Below, piece by piece: positions 17,056 through 24,448 of a stretch of 64,000 nucleotides of DNA. The position numbers and the translations under genes are program-made. Each line of letters begins with the position of its first letter. The first letter of the stretch is position 1. The stretch comes from JALOLG01 sp963776935 (GTDB lineage Bacteria > Actinomycetota > Acidimicrobiia > Acidimicrobiales > Ilumatobacteraceae). The stretch spans positions 1 to 64,000 of the forward strand of contig CAVZOP010000015.1 of assembly GCA_963776935.1 (NCBI GenBank), given 5' to 3'. The notes below the pieces were generated by a model, which worked only from the letters and a program-made list of their open reading frames with translations, did no database searches and had not been told where the DNA came from.

Positions 17056-17844
17056 ATGGGAACCATCAACGTCACCGCCGAGGACTTCCGAACGACGATC
17101 GAGGACAACGACATCGTGCTGTTCGACTGGTGGGCGTCGTGGTGCGGACCGTGCCGGATGTTCGCGCCTGTGTTCGAGGCGGCTGCGGCCGCGCATCCCG
17201 ACATCGTCTTTGCGAAGGTCGACACCGAGGCCCAGTCGGATCTGTCCGGTGCGATGGGCATCATGTCGATTCCCACCCTGATGGTGTTCCGTGAGGGTGT
17301 GCTGGTGTTCTCGCAGCCGGGTGCACTTCCCGGCGGGGCGCTGGAAGAGTTGATCACCAAGGTGCGGGAGCTCGACATGGAACAGGTACACCGTGCCGTC
17401 GCCGCGGCAGGCGGCGCGGCTCGACACCGCATCTACCCGTTCCCCCCTATCGCCTCCGCGGAGCGGACCGCTGTGGTGCGCGGGCTCACCGTCCACGGAC
17501 GCGCTGCCACCAGCGAGAGGTCGGAGTACCCGACGAGGTGGAGGCGGTCGATGCGCAGGTACATCGATCCTCTGGCGGGAGATGTCCGAGGACCTGCTCC
17601 ACGTGGGCGCCACAGCCAGCCCACGTCGTCTTCCCGCACTGCCGGCAACTCACTGCTCTACACATACCCCATAGGGTATATACTGGTCTATCGAAACGGA
17701 CATGACAGTTCCGTCGGCCCAGGAGGATCCCGATGCAGTCCATCGATGCCATCGTCAAGATGCCACCCGCCGACGCGGAGATCGCGGTCCGTCGACGCCG
17801 TGGCTGCCGGGGCAAGTGATCACGCCGGGACCAGCCAGGACTGA
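17056..17844 (+). CDS. Thioredoxin, with an anomalous C-terminal readthrough
   Basis: ATG 17056 is chosen because AGGAG lies seven bases upstream; an earlier ATG at 17041 lacks a site. The thioredoxin fold fills the first 120 residues or so, with active site W-W-A-S-W-C-G-P-C-R near residue 28 and cis-Pro in M-S-I-P-T-L. The matching family members end near L-D-M-E-Q-V-H-R-A-V (about 17400). Here no plus-strand stop occurs in any frame from about 17360 to past 17650, so the frame runs on through low-complexity sequence antisense to another gene. The native stop was probably lost by a deletion, or the consensus is wrong. The operator at 16998 puts it in the persulfide regulon, where thioredoxin can reduce protein persulfides. 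Confidence 0.85.
   Translation: MGTINVTAEDFRTTIEDNDIVLFDWWASWCGPCRMFAPVFEAAAAAHPDIVFAKVDTEAQSDLSGAMGIMSIPTLMVFREGVLVFSQPGALPGGALEELITKVRELDMEQVHRAVAAAGGAARHRIYPFPPIASAERTAVVRGLTVHGRAATSERSEYPTRWRRSMRRYIDPLAGDVRGPAPRGRHSQPTSSSRTAGNSLLYTYPIGYILVYRNGHDSSVGPGGSRCSPSMPSSRCHPPTRRSRSVDAVAAGASDHAGTSQD
17486..17665 (-). CDS. Small Cys-rich zinc-ribbon-like protein
   Basis: A 59-residue protein from ATG 17665. Its first 35 residues contain C-R-A-V-S-C-R-Q-C-G-K-T-T-W-A-G-C-G-x-H-V and then R-C-T-C, six Cys and one His, enough to bind a zinc ion. I recall short actinobacterial proteins with the same C-x-x-C-G-K-x-T-W-x-G-C-G-x-H core, with no known function. It lies antisense to the thioredoxin readthrough. 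The second operator overlaps its start codon, so transcription would be directly blocked by the repressor and the message may be leaderless. Function unknown; a redox or thiol role is inferred from context. Confidence 0.7.
   Translation of the reverse strand: MCRAVSCRQCGKTTWAGCGAHVEQVLGHLPPEDRCTCASTASTSSGTPTSRWWQRVRGR
17664..17679. promoter_or_regulatory. CstR/CsoR-type operator 2 (ATACCC-CATA-GGGTAT)
   Basis: A perfect-arm palindrome overlapping the start of the minus-strand small Cys-rich gene and 54 bases before a plus-strand mini-ORF with a strong Shine-Dalgarno site. It may control both directions. Confidence 0.8.
17733..17819 (+). CDS. Possible 28-residue peptide ORF behind a strong ribosome binding site
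   Basis: AGGAGG stands seven bases before ATG 17733. The ORF reads M-Q-S-I-D-A-I-V-K-M-P-P, then a basic tail R-R-R-R-G-C-R-G-K, and stops at 17819. It lies just downstream of operator 2. It could be a real small protein with one Cys, a leader peptide, or the surviving 5' end of a deleted gene. I do not recognise it. Confidence 0.35.
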   Translation: MQSIDAIVKMPPADAEIAVRRRRGCRGK

Positions 17845-17896
17845 AGCGCGGAGATCACCGGGACACTCATCGACGTGGGCCCGACCAGGCCACGCG

Positions 17897-18175
17897 TCAT
17901 CGGAGTGAGAGGAACAGCTTCTCCATCTCGTCCGGGGACATGCCCTCGGCCTCGGCTCGCTCGGGGTCGGCGAGGCAGTAGCGCATGCCGGCGGCCATCA
18001 GGCGCAGTCCGGTCCTGTGAAGCGCCGACTGGGCTGCGTTGAGTTGGGTCAACACCTTCTTGCAATCCGCGCCCTCCTCGATCAGACGTTGCACGCCGCG
18101 GAGCTGCCCCTCGGCTCGGCGGAGCCGATTGAGCACCTCGTCGGAGACCTCTTCCGGAAACTGCATGGACGTCAT
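17897..18175 (-). CDS. cstR: CsoR/CstR-family (DUF156) transcriptional repressor, CstR-like persulfide sensor
   Basis: A 92-residue all-helical repressor with the family core L-N-R-L-R-R-A-E-G-Q-L-R-G-V-Q-R-L-I-E. The two sensor cysteines are Cys38 (G-A-D-C-K-K-V-L-T-Q-L) and Cys67 (M-R-Y-C-L), 29 apart, the same spacing as Cys31/Cys60 of staphylococcal CstR. The copper-CsoR histidine four residues before the second Cys is Gly63 here, so copper sensing is unlikely and persulfide sensing likely. The gene overlaps operator 3 upstream, implying autoregulation. A 26-codon ORF (M-T-R-G-L-V-G) starts in an ATGA overlap with its stop and ends at 17820; it may be a gene remnant. Confidence 0.88.
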   Translation of the reverse strand: MTSMQFPEEVSDEVLNRLRRAEGQLRGVQRLIEEGADCKKVLTQLNAAQSALHRTGLRLMAAGMRYCLADPERAEAEGMSPDEMEKLFLSLR

Positions 18176-18178
18176 TCT

Positions 18179-18194
18179 ATACCCTCCGGGGTAT
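18179..18194. promoter_or_regulatory. CstR/CsoR-type operator 3 (ATACCC-TCCG-GGGTAT)
   Basis: A perfect-arm palindrome three bases upstream of the CstR-like start codon and downstream of the TauE stop. It gives the repressor gene its own autoregulated promoter. Confidence 0.82.
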
Positions 18195-18214
18195 CGCTGG
18201 TTGGGGCATCTGGC

Positions 18215-19036
18215 TCACAGCAGGGCGAGGCCGGATTGCGCAGCGGTGTACGTGGCGACGGCGACGAGTAGGACGACGAACCAACGTTGCAGCGACGTCG
18301 AGTCTCGCGTGCTGGCCAGACGAGTGCCGATGACGACGCCGACGAGGCTGGCGAGCGTGAACGGGATGACGGTGGACCACTCGATCGAGCCTGTTTGGAG
18401 GCGGGTGCTGAGCGCGACGACGGAGTTGATCGTGATGACCAGCAGCGATGTGCCGATCGCATCGGGCATCGTGAAGCCGAGCGCCAGCACCAGCGCGGGC
18501 ACGATGACGAAGCCGCCACCGACACCGAAGAACCCGGTGAGGAAACCGACGACGGTGCCAGCCGCAGCCATCCTCAGCACGGAGGCGACATCGAAGGGGC
18601 GAGCGAGCGCGGCCGGGGCGGGCGCGGCGACGGCGGCGGCCGCGCTCAAGGAGCGTGCGTGCGCTGGCGATTCCGTCCGACGGGTTCGGCGCCACATCGC
18701 CGTCGCCGCGACGAACATCAGCCCGGCGAAGGCGAACAGCAGAAGGTCCGGATTGACGGCCTGGTTCCAGCGCGATCCGAGGAGTGAGCCGGCGATCCCG
18801 ACGAGGCCGAACAGCGCGCCGGCACCGAAGCGGACGTGGTTGGCGCGCCAGTGGGGGACGATGGCGATGAGGGCAGTGATCGCGACCAACACGAGCGATG
18901 TCGTGGTCGTGTGCTTGGGTGTCTGCCCGGCGCCGTAGACCAGGGCAGGGACGGCGAGGATGGAACCGCCTCCGCCGAGCGCACCGAGGGACACCCCGAT
19001 CAGCAGCCCCAGCGGTGAGGCGAGCAGGGCGCGCAC
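18215..19036 (-). CDS. TauE/SafE (TSUP) family sulfite/organosulfonate exporter
   Basis: A 273-residue membrane protein with about eight hydrophobic helices in two homologous halves. Each half has the TSUP signature: G-L-L-I-G-V-S-L-G-A-L-G-G-G-G-S at the N-terminus and V-G-F-L-T-G-F-F-G-V-G-G-G-F near residue 160. A cytoplasmic loop (about residues 115-145) divides them. TSUP proteins export sulfite or sulfonates. Sulfite is the product of the persulfide dioxygenase encoded seven bases upstream (19044-20483), so the two form an oxidise-and-export pair in one transcript. Control would come from the operators at 20498 and 20557. Confidence 0.88.
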   Translation of the reverse strand: MRALLASPLGLLIGVSLGALGGGGSILAVPALVYGAGQTPKHTTTTSLVLVAITALIAIVPHWRANHVRFGAGALFGLVGIAGSLLGSRWNQAVNPDLLLFAFAGLMFVAATAMWRRTRRTESPAHARSLSAAAAVAAPAPAALARPFDVASVLRMAAAGTVVGFLTGFFGVGGGFVIVPALVLALGFTMPDAIGTSLLVITINSVVALSTRLQTGSIEWSTVIPFTLASLVGVVIGTRLASTRDSTSLQRWFVVLLVAVATYTAAQSGLALL

Positions 19037-19043
19037 TTCGGGC

Positions 19044-20483
19044 TCAGATCACGACACCGGCTCGACTGGCGGCGTCGAGGGTGTGGGTGGTCCAGGCGGT
19101 GTACCCGCCGAGGAGGTCGGAGACATCGGTGAAGTCGTGCGCGCGCAGCAGGCTGCTGGCGATGGCCGAGCGGTATCCGCCGGCGCAGAACACGACGGTC
19201 GGGGCGTCGCGGTCGAGCTCATCGAGCTGGGTCAGCAGCGTCGGGAGCGGGAGATGGCGGGCCCCAGGGATGCTGCCCAGGCCGACCTCTCCGGGGTTGC
19301 GGATGTCGATCACCACCAGCTCGGGCAGCTCGGCCATGCGGCGCTCGAGGACGTCGGCAGTGAGCCGCGAGAGGCGGGTGACATGGTCCGGATGGGCGAG
19401 CAGGTTGTCGACGGGCTGATCGAGCGCTCCGATGACGCGGTCGAAGCCGATGCGGGCCAAGCGCACCTTGGCTTCGGGCTCGTGTCCTGGAGGAGTGACG
19501 AGGACGATCGGGTTGTCCGGCGCCATGACCTCGCCGGCGTACTCGGCGAAGCGGCCTCCGAGGCCGACGTTGATGGAGCGGCGGAGGTGGCCGGCGGTGA
19601 AGGCCAGGTCGTCGCGTGCATCGAGCACGACGGCGCCGGCCTGCTGATGGGCGACCACGTCGTCGAACGACAACATCGGCACCGAGGTGTCGGCTGGCAG
19701 GAGGTCGCGATGTTGGCGGTTGCGGTTGGCGGCGAACGCGAAGTACAGCGGCGCCACCGACTGGCCCTGGGTGACGGCGTGGACGAACTCGTCCTCGCTC
19801 ATGGGCGCGAGCGTGTAGTTCGTGGCGCGCTGCTCGCCGATCGTCGACACGGTCTCGGTCGACAGGTTCTTCCCGCAGGCGGAGCCGGCGCCGTGAGCGG
19901 GGAACACCTTGGTCCTGTCGGGGAGCGTGAGCAACTGGCTGTGGAGCGAGTGGTAGAGCTGGCGGGCGAGGTCGTCAGCGCTGACGCCGACCGACGCCAA
20001 CAGGTCCGGGCGTCCGACGTCGCCGATGAACAAGGTGTCACCGGTGAGCACGCCGTACGGGTGGCCTGAGCCGTCGTGTACAACGATGCTGATCGACTCC
20101 GGGGTGTGGCCAGGGGTCTCGCGAATCTCCAGGGTCACGCCGTGCCCGTCGGCGCCGAGCTGAATCCGGTCAGCGTCGGCGAACGTCACGATCGGGAACT
20201 CGGCCCGGCCCTCGGCGGCACGCCCATAGCCGATGGTCGCCCCTGTGCGCTCGGCGAGCTCGAGGTGGCCGGACACGAAGTCCGCATGGAAGTGGGTCTC
20301 GAGGACCTGCACGATCGTCAGGCCGTGCTCGGCCGCGTCGGTGAGGTAGGCGTCGACGTCTCGCTGCGGATCGACGACCACCGCTCGGCCGGTGACGGTG
20401 TCACCGATCAGGTAGCTCGCGTGCGACAGGCAGTCGAGGTAGTACTGGCGGAAGAACATCGAGGATCGCGGATCGTCGTGCAT
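19044..20483 (-). CDS. Persulfide dioxygenase (metallo-beta-lactamase fold) fused to two rhodanese domains
   Basis: A 479-residue protein. The N-terminal MBL domain has T-H-F-H-A-D-F-V-S-G-H near residue 65, E-T-P-G-H-T-P-E-S and T-G-D-T-L-F-I-G-D-V-G-R-P-D, the mono-iron ligand set of ETHE1-type dioxygenases. A first rhodanese domain (about residues 265-355) lacks a catalytic Cys. The second (about 375-470) has the active-site loop F-C-A-G-G-Y-R-S. The layout resembles CstB and other PDO-rhodanese fusions that oxidise low-molecular-weight persulfides to sulfite and use thiosulfate or persulfide transfer. A later start at Met9 (MFFRQYY) is possible. It is the first gene of the minus-strand pdo-tauE transcript. 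Confidence 0.9.
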   Translation of the reverse strand: MHDDPRSSMFFRQYYLDCLSHASYLIGDTVTGRAVVVDPQRDVDAYLTDAAEHGLTIVQVLETHFHADFVSGHLELAERTGATIGYGRAAEGRAEFPIVTFADADRIQLGADGHGVTLEIRETPGHTPESISIVVHDGSGHPYGVLTGDTLFIGDVGRPDLLASVGVSADDLARQLYHSLHSQLLTLPDRTKVFPAHGAGSACGKNLSTETVSTIGEQRATNYTLAPMSEDEFVHAVTQGQSVAPLYFAFAANRNRQHRDLLPADTSVPMLSFDDVVAHQQAGAVVLDARDDLAFTAGHLRRSINVGLGGRFAEYAGEVMAPDNPIVLVTPPGHEPEAKVRLARIGFDRVIGALDQPVDNLLAHPDHVTRLSRLTADVLERRMAELPELVVIDIRNPGEVGLGSIPGARHLPLPTLLTQLDELDRDAPTVVFCAGGYRSAIASSLLRAHDFTDVSDLLGGYTAWTTHTLDAASRAGVVI

Positions 20484-20497
20484 GTATCTTCCAACTT

Positions 20498-20513
20498 ATA
20501 CCCCCTGGGGTAT
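20498..20513. promoter_or_regulatory. CstR/CsoR-type operator 4 (ATACCC-CCTG-GGGTAT)
   Basis: A perfect-arm palindrome 14 bases upstream of the persulfide dioxygenase start, on the dioxygenase side of the divergent promoter region. Confidence 0.85.
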
Positions 20514-20556
20514 ATTCCGTTCAACAAGATCACCCCTGTCGGAACGTTGGTCCACA

Positions 20557-20572
20557 ATACCCCCCGGGGTAT
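20557..20572. promoter_or_regulatory. CstR/CsoR-type operator 5 (ATACCC-CCCG-GGGTAT)
   Basis: A perfect-arm palindrome 34 bases upstream of the MMPL transporter start and 59 bases from operator 4. Each divergent gene therefore has its own site. Confidence 0.85.
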
Positions 20573-20606
20573 AGTTCGAGTGTCCGCTCGAGCGAGGAAC
20601 CGACCT

Positions 20607-22781
20607 GTGACCACTGCCCCCATCACGACGTTGGCCGTCGAACACGAGCCATCCCCCGACCCCGATGAGAGAGCGCTCTTCTCGCGCCTCGCCGCCTCGA
20701 TGGCCCGGCACCGACGCTCCGTCATCCTGGCGTGGCTGGTGGTCACGTTGGCGGCCGCGCCCTTGGCGATCACGCTGACCAAGGCGCTGTCGGGTGCGGG
20801 CTGGGACGCCAAGGGCTCGATCGCCGAGCAGGTGCGGATGGAGCTCCGCCAGGACTTCCCGGCGCTCGGCGCCGAGAACCCGATCGTGGTCTACCGGCAG
20901 GACACGCCGATCGCTGACGATCCGGCCGGCCTGCGGGCCCTCGAGGCCGAACTGGCGACCGGACCGCGCGTGGTGTCGGTCGCCGATCCACTCGCCATGC
21001 CGCCGGAGGCGGGGATGATCTCCCGGGACGGGTTGACGGCGTTGGTCCCGGTAGAGCAGCACATCGGTGAGGACAAGGACCGTCCCGAGGCTGCCGGCGA
21101 GCTCGGTAGCTTCGTCGGCGGATTGACCTTCGCGGATGGCGCGACGGCCGAGGTGACCGGCGAGTGGCCCGTGTGGGCCGACTTCAACGAGATGAACGAA
21201 GCCGCGCTGCACAGGGCCGAGCTGCTCTCCGGGCTGCCGACCCTCGTCATGTTGTTCATTGCGTTCGGCGCGATGCTGGCCGCGGGCATCCCGCTCATCC
21301 TGGCGATCGCTGGCATCGCCACGGGGTTCGCGTCACTGCACCTGCTCAGCCTGATCTCGCCGATCTCGGTGTGGTCGATGAACTTCTCGATGATGATCGG
21401 ACTCGCGGTCGGCATCGACTACAGCCTGTTCATCGTGTCGCGCTACCGCGAGGAGCGAGTCGAGGGCAAGGACGCCATCAAGGCCATCGAGAACGCCATG
21501 TCCACCTCGGGTAAGGCCGTGTTCCTCTCCGCGCTCACCGTCGTGTTGTCGCTGGCCGCGGTCTTCCTCGTCCCGGTGATGGTCTTCCAGACGATGGCGC
21601 TCGGCATGATCATCGCGGTCATCGCGGTCGCCCTCGCAGCACTCACCCTCCTCCCGGCCGTGCTCGTCGCCATGGGCGACAAGGTGCTGGTCGCTCGGGG
21701 CGCCAAGGATCCCGACATCGTCGCCGAAGGCCGTTGGGCCCGATGGACCGGCGCCGCGCTGCGACGCCCCGGCCGCACGTTGACCATCGGGCTGGTCCTG
21801 CTCGGCGCGCTCATCGTCCCGGCGTTCGGCATGAAGTTGGGCATGCCCGGCGCCCGGGTCGTCGACCCGGGTCACACGAGCCGCGATGGCTATGACATGG
21901 TCGTCGAGTCGTTCGGCCCCGGCGCTGCCGGACCCGCCTACGTCACCGTCGACGCCGCGGACGCCCAGCACTTGGTCGACGTCGCGATGGCCACCGACAA
22001 CGTCGTCGACGCCCGCATCGTCGCCCCGCCCGCCGCCACCGGCCGCGTCGTGGTCCGAGTCACGCCGGGCACCCAGATCGACCAGTCCGCCACCGCCGAC
22101 ATGGTCGAGGCTCTCCGGAGCCGGCTCGACACAGCCGTGCCGAACGCCAAGGTCGGCGGACCGGCGGGCCAGAACCACGACCTCACCAACGTGCTCGTCG
22201 ACCGCGCCCCCTACGCCATCGCGATCATCCTGATCGTGGCGTTCGTGCTGCTGCTGGTGGTGTTCCGCAGCGTGGTGATCGCGACGTTCTCGGTCCTCAT
22301 GAACCTCGTCACCGTCGGCGCCGCGTTCGGGTTCGCCACCCTCGTGTTCCAGCACGGCTACGGCGCATCTCTCATCGGCATCGAGCACCAAGGCTTCGTC
22401 GACGCCTGGGCACCACTGTTCTTCTTCGCCCTGCTGTTCGGCCTCTCGATGGACTACCAGCTGTTCCTGCTCGCCGCCATCAAAGAGCGCTACCAGGCCA
22501 CCGGCGACACCCACCGCGCCATCCGCGAAGGCATTGCCCGCACGGGCCGGCCGATCACCAACGCGGCAATCATCATGATCATCGTGTTCGTCGCCTTCGG
22601 GGTCACCGGCCCGATCCCGCCGACCGAGCTCGGGCTCACGCTCGCCATGGCTGTTCTCCTCGACGCCACCGTCGTGCGCGTGATGCTCGTCCCCGCCACC
22701 ATGGCCCTGCTCGGCGAGCGCAGCTGGTACGCGCCGCGGTGGCTCCAGAGGATCCTCCCTCACGTGAACTTCAGCCACTGA
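20607..22781 (+). CDS. MMPL/RND-family transporter
   Basis: A 724-residue protein from GTG 20607, the first plausible start after operator 5. One helix near residue 45 is followed by an outer domain, a five-helix block (about residues 205-400) containing the MMPL signature G-L-A-V-G-I-D-Y-S-L-F, a second outer domain and a second block with F-G-L-S-M-D-Y-Q-L-F near residue 615. The duplicated G-(x)-S/D-x-D-Y motifs carry the proton-relay Asp-Tyr pairs. MMPL proteins export lipids, siderophores or drugs by proton motive force. Its place in a CstR-type operator set suggests export of a thiol or sulfur compound, or of a lipid needed under sulfur stress; that is inference. Confidence 0.88.
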   Translation: MTTAPITTLAVEHEPSPDPDERALFSRLAASMARHRRSVILAWLVVTLAAAPLAITLTKALSGAGWDAKGSIAEQVRMELRQDFPALGAENPIVVYRQDTPIADDPAGLRALEAELATGPRVVSVADPLAMPPEAGMISRDGLTALVPVEQHIGEDKDRPEAAGELGSFVGGLTFADGATAEVTGEWPVWADFNEMNEAALHRAELLSGLPTLVMLFIAFGAMLAAGIPLILAIAGIATGFASLHLLSLISPISVWSMNFSMMIGLAVGIDYSLFIVSRYREERVEGKDAIKAIENAMSTSGKAVFLSALTVVLSLAAVFLVPVMVFQTMALGMIIAVIAVALAALTLLPAVLVAMGDKVLVARGAKDPDIVAEGRWARWTGAALRRPGRTLTIGLVLLGALIVPAFGMKLGMPGARVVDPGHTSRDGYDMVVESFGPGAAGPAYVTVDAADAQHLVDVAMATDNVVDARIVAPPAATGRVVVRVTPGTQIDQSATADMVEALRSRLDTAVPNAKVGGPAGQNHDLTNVLVDRAPYAIAIILIVAFVLLLVVFRSVVIATFSVLMNLVTVGAAFGFATLVFQHGYGASLIGIEHQGFVDAWAPLFFFALLFGLSMDYQLFLLAAIKERYQATGDTHRAIREGIARTGRPITNAAIIMIIVFVAFGVTGPIPPTELGLTLAMAVLLDATVVRVMLVPATMALLGERSWYAPRWLQRILPHVNFSH

Positions 22782-22871
22782 CACCCACGACGCGGGCCCG
22801 GCAGCCAGCGACGCCTTCCCACCCGCCGACGAACGACGGCTGATGCCGCGGCCCTTGGATGGGCAAAAGGC

Positions 22872-23483
22872 TCAGTCGAAGCAGGTGGTGACGAATCGAT
22901 CGAAGCCCAAGGTGTCGGCGGTGATGCGAAGGTGGCCACCGGCGTCGCGGTGCACGTCGAGCGAGGGGCAGAAGAATCCGCCGGCAGGTGTGAAGAAGTG
23001 GGGCGATCCGATCACGCCGCGGGTGACGCCTGCGGCGTGGTCGTCGAGGACGCTCGCCGTGTCGGTCAGGTCCAACGCCACGTCATGGTCGGCGGCGAGA
23101 CGTCCGAGAACATCGGCGTCGGCGATATCCACGCCTTGTTCGAAGAGCAGGTCGCGGAGAGCCAGGCTGAGCCGTTCGCCGGTGGCGAGGTCCTTTTCGT
23201 AGGCGGCTGCGGCGAGGGTGAGGGCGGGCAGCGAAGTGGCGGGGAACGAGTCCTCATCGAACCGTGCGAACAGGGTCGGCGCGATCTGCTCGCGGATGTC
23301 GGCGACCTCCTCGGCGATGAAGTGTGGGTCGAGTGGTTTGCTGTTGACGATCTCCAGCGGCCATGCCCGCACCCGGAGCGTCACATCGCTTCGACCGAGC
23401 TCGGCGCGCCGTTCGACGAACTGCCGCAGCCCCACATGGGTGAACGGGCAGGCAACGTCGGCGTACACCTCAACCACGGTCAT
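22872..23483 (-). CDS. DsbA-family (FrnE-like) thioredoxin-fold protein
   Basis: A 203-residue protein starting M-T-V-V-E-V-Y-A-D-V-A-C-P-F-T-H-V-G. The first strand and C-P-F-T-H site match the DsbA/FrnE/2-hydroxychromene-2-carboxylate isomerase group, with a helical insertion and then the cis-Pro loop V-I-G-S-P-H-F-F near residue 157. The usual second active-site Cys is replaced (C-P-F-T), so it cannot form the classic CXXC disulfide. It may act as an isomerase, a glutathione or mycothiol-linked enzyme, or a monothiol reductase. It has no signal peptide and is cytosolic. It is convergent with the MMPL gene, 90 bases away. Confidence 0.82.
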   Translation of the reverse strand: MTVVEVYADVACPFTHVGLRQFVERRAELGRSDVTLRVRAWPLEIVNSKPLDPHFIAEEVADIREQIAPTLFARFDEDSFPATSLPALTLAAAAYEKDLATGERLSLALRDLLFEQGVDIADADVLGRLAADHDVALDLTDTASVLDDHAAGVTRGVIGSPHFFTPAGGFFCPSLDVHRDAGGHLRITADTLGFDRFVTTCFD

Positions 23484-23635
23484 TTTCCGTGCACCTTCCT
23501 GTTTCGCAACCCCGAATGTTGACGGTCATCGACTGGCATGACCCAACGACGTCGGCGCGCGGGTGGCACCACGGGTGGCTCCTGCATCTCGATCATGGTT
23601 CGAGTGTGCGCCCATCAGACGCCAGCGGATAGGGA

Positions 23636-23782
23636 ACTACGTCCCGGTCGAGGCGATCAACAGCTCGCCGCGTACCTGATCACCGGCGTGATGGCGCTGA
23701 TCGCCGAAGCCATGCATCGTCGGCGGCATTTCGTCTCCGGCTTGTCGTCATCGCGCTGTTGTGGTCGCGCAAGGACGTAGTT
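23636..23782. repeat. Separated inverted repeat (AACTACGTCC / GGACGTAGTT)
   Basis: Ten-base arms at 23636-23645 and 23773-23782 enclose 127 bases with no gene I can support. With one extra base the arms extend by GG/CC and TT. The 303-base stretch 23484-23786 otherwise holds only weak short ORFs. It could be the remnant of a small mobile element or chance. Confidence 0.35.
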
Positions 23783-23786
23783 GTTC

Positions 23787-24299
23787 CTATTCGGTAGCCG
23801 TCACGACGTCGGACATGCTGGCGCTGTAGGCGGCCACCAGTTCCTGCTGCTCTCGTTCCGGCACCTCGAAGAAGTCGAGGGCGCGGACGATCTCCGCCCC
23901 AACTTCGGCGAACTGTTCGGCCGTCAGATTGAACTCGGCGTGCGCCTCTTTCAGCGGCAAGCCGGTGTACACAAATGGTCCGCCGGCCGCTGCCGCGATC
24001 CACAGTGTGCGACCGAACTTGAGACCCGGCAGTCGCGCTTCCGCCTGCGTCCTCTTCCACGCCTTGAGCGCCGGGTTCTTGTTGAGTATCGGGTTTCTGA
24101 GGATCTGGTCGCTGAAACGGTTGACGACCGCGGCGATCCCGAAGTAGCCACCCAACCGGTCGTACAGACTCGGTTCCGTCGGAGTCGTCTGCGGCGCTCC
24201 ACTTGCCTCGGCGCTCACTGGAAACAATCCCAGCGCTGCCGCACTCGCGACGGCACCCGCCCCCTTGGCCACTGTCCGTCGATCCATACGTCTGTCCAT
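23787..24299 (-). CDS. Truncated hemoglobin, group 1-like, with a Tat signal peptide
   Basis: A 170-residue protein from ATG 24299, with GAGGACGAG upstream. The first 35 residues form a twin-arginine signal: two R-R pairs, R-R-T-V-A-K-G-A, an Ala-rich hydrophobic stretch and an A-E-A cleavage site. The globin follows: Y-D-R-L-G-G near residue 45, V-V-N-R-F-S-D-Q-I, and the G-G-P-F-V-Y-T-G-L-P-L-K-E-A-H block whose His is the proximal heme ligand (F8). Position B10, usually Tyr in TrHbN, appears to be Ser (R-F-S). Group 1 globins bind O2 or NO and are normally cytosolic, so an exported form is unusual. A possible Fe-S regulator gene lies directly upstream in the same direction. Confidence 0.85.
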   Translation of the reverse strand: MDRRMDRRTVAKGAGAVASAAALGLFPVSAEASGAPQTTPTEPSLYDRLGGYFGIAAVVNRFSDQILRNPILNKNPALKAWKRTQAEARLPGLKFGRTLWIAAAAGGPFVYTGLPLKEAHAEFNLTAEQFAEVGAEIVRALDFFEVPEREQQELVAAYSASMSDVVTATE

Positions 24300-24429
24300 C
24301 TCGTCCTCGCTTCCGTGTTGCGTGTCGGTCTCCCGGGACAACAACGGTGACTGTTGAGCCGTCGCTGCTGCACCGTCGGCGTGATCTGCTGGCACGGCGT
24401 CGATGCGGGTACCTCGACTCCCGCACCTG

Positions 24430-24448
24430 CGAGTAACGACAGTACTCG
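24430..24448. promoter_or_regulatory. Inverted repeat CGAGTA-N7-TACTCG upstream of the truncated hemoglobin
   Basis: Perfect 6-base arms lie 131 bases before the globin start. An adjacent AT-rich element (24452-24473) has GTGT...ACAC ends and an AGATGCA half-site. This is the likely promoter-operator region between the COG2345-type regulator and the globin. Confidence 0.4.

Noticed and set aside
14844..17432. 862-codon minus-strand open frame opposite the ABC permease
   Set aside because: Compositionally biased shadow of the FtsX-like permease and thioredoxin genes, with no recognisable domain.
17897..18175. Assignment of the DUF156 repressor as copper sensor CsoR
   Set aside because: The histidine ligand position four before the second Cys is Gly, and the neighbours are persulfide genes rather than copper genes.
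21333..22784. Long minus-strand open frame (483 codons) opposite the MMPL gene
   Set aside because: Low-complexity Asp/Glu/Gly/His-rich translation with no motif; it mirrors the codon pattern of the well-supported MMPL gene.
23538..23780. 80-codon plus-strand ORF between DsbA-like and globin genes
   Set aside because: No ribosome site, biased Arg/Gly start and no domain; it lies across the inverted-repeat region.
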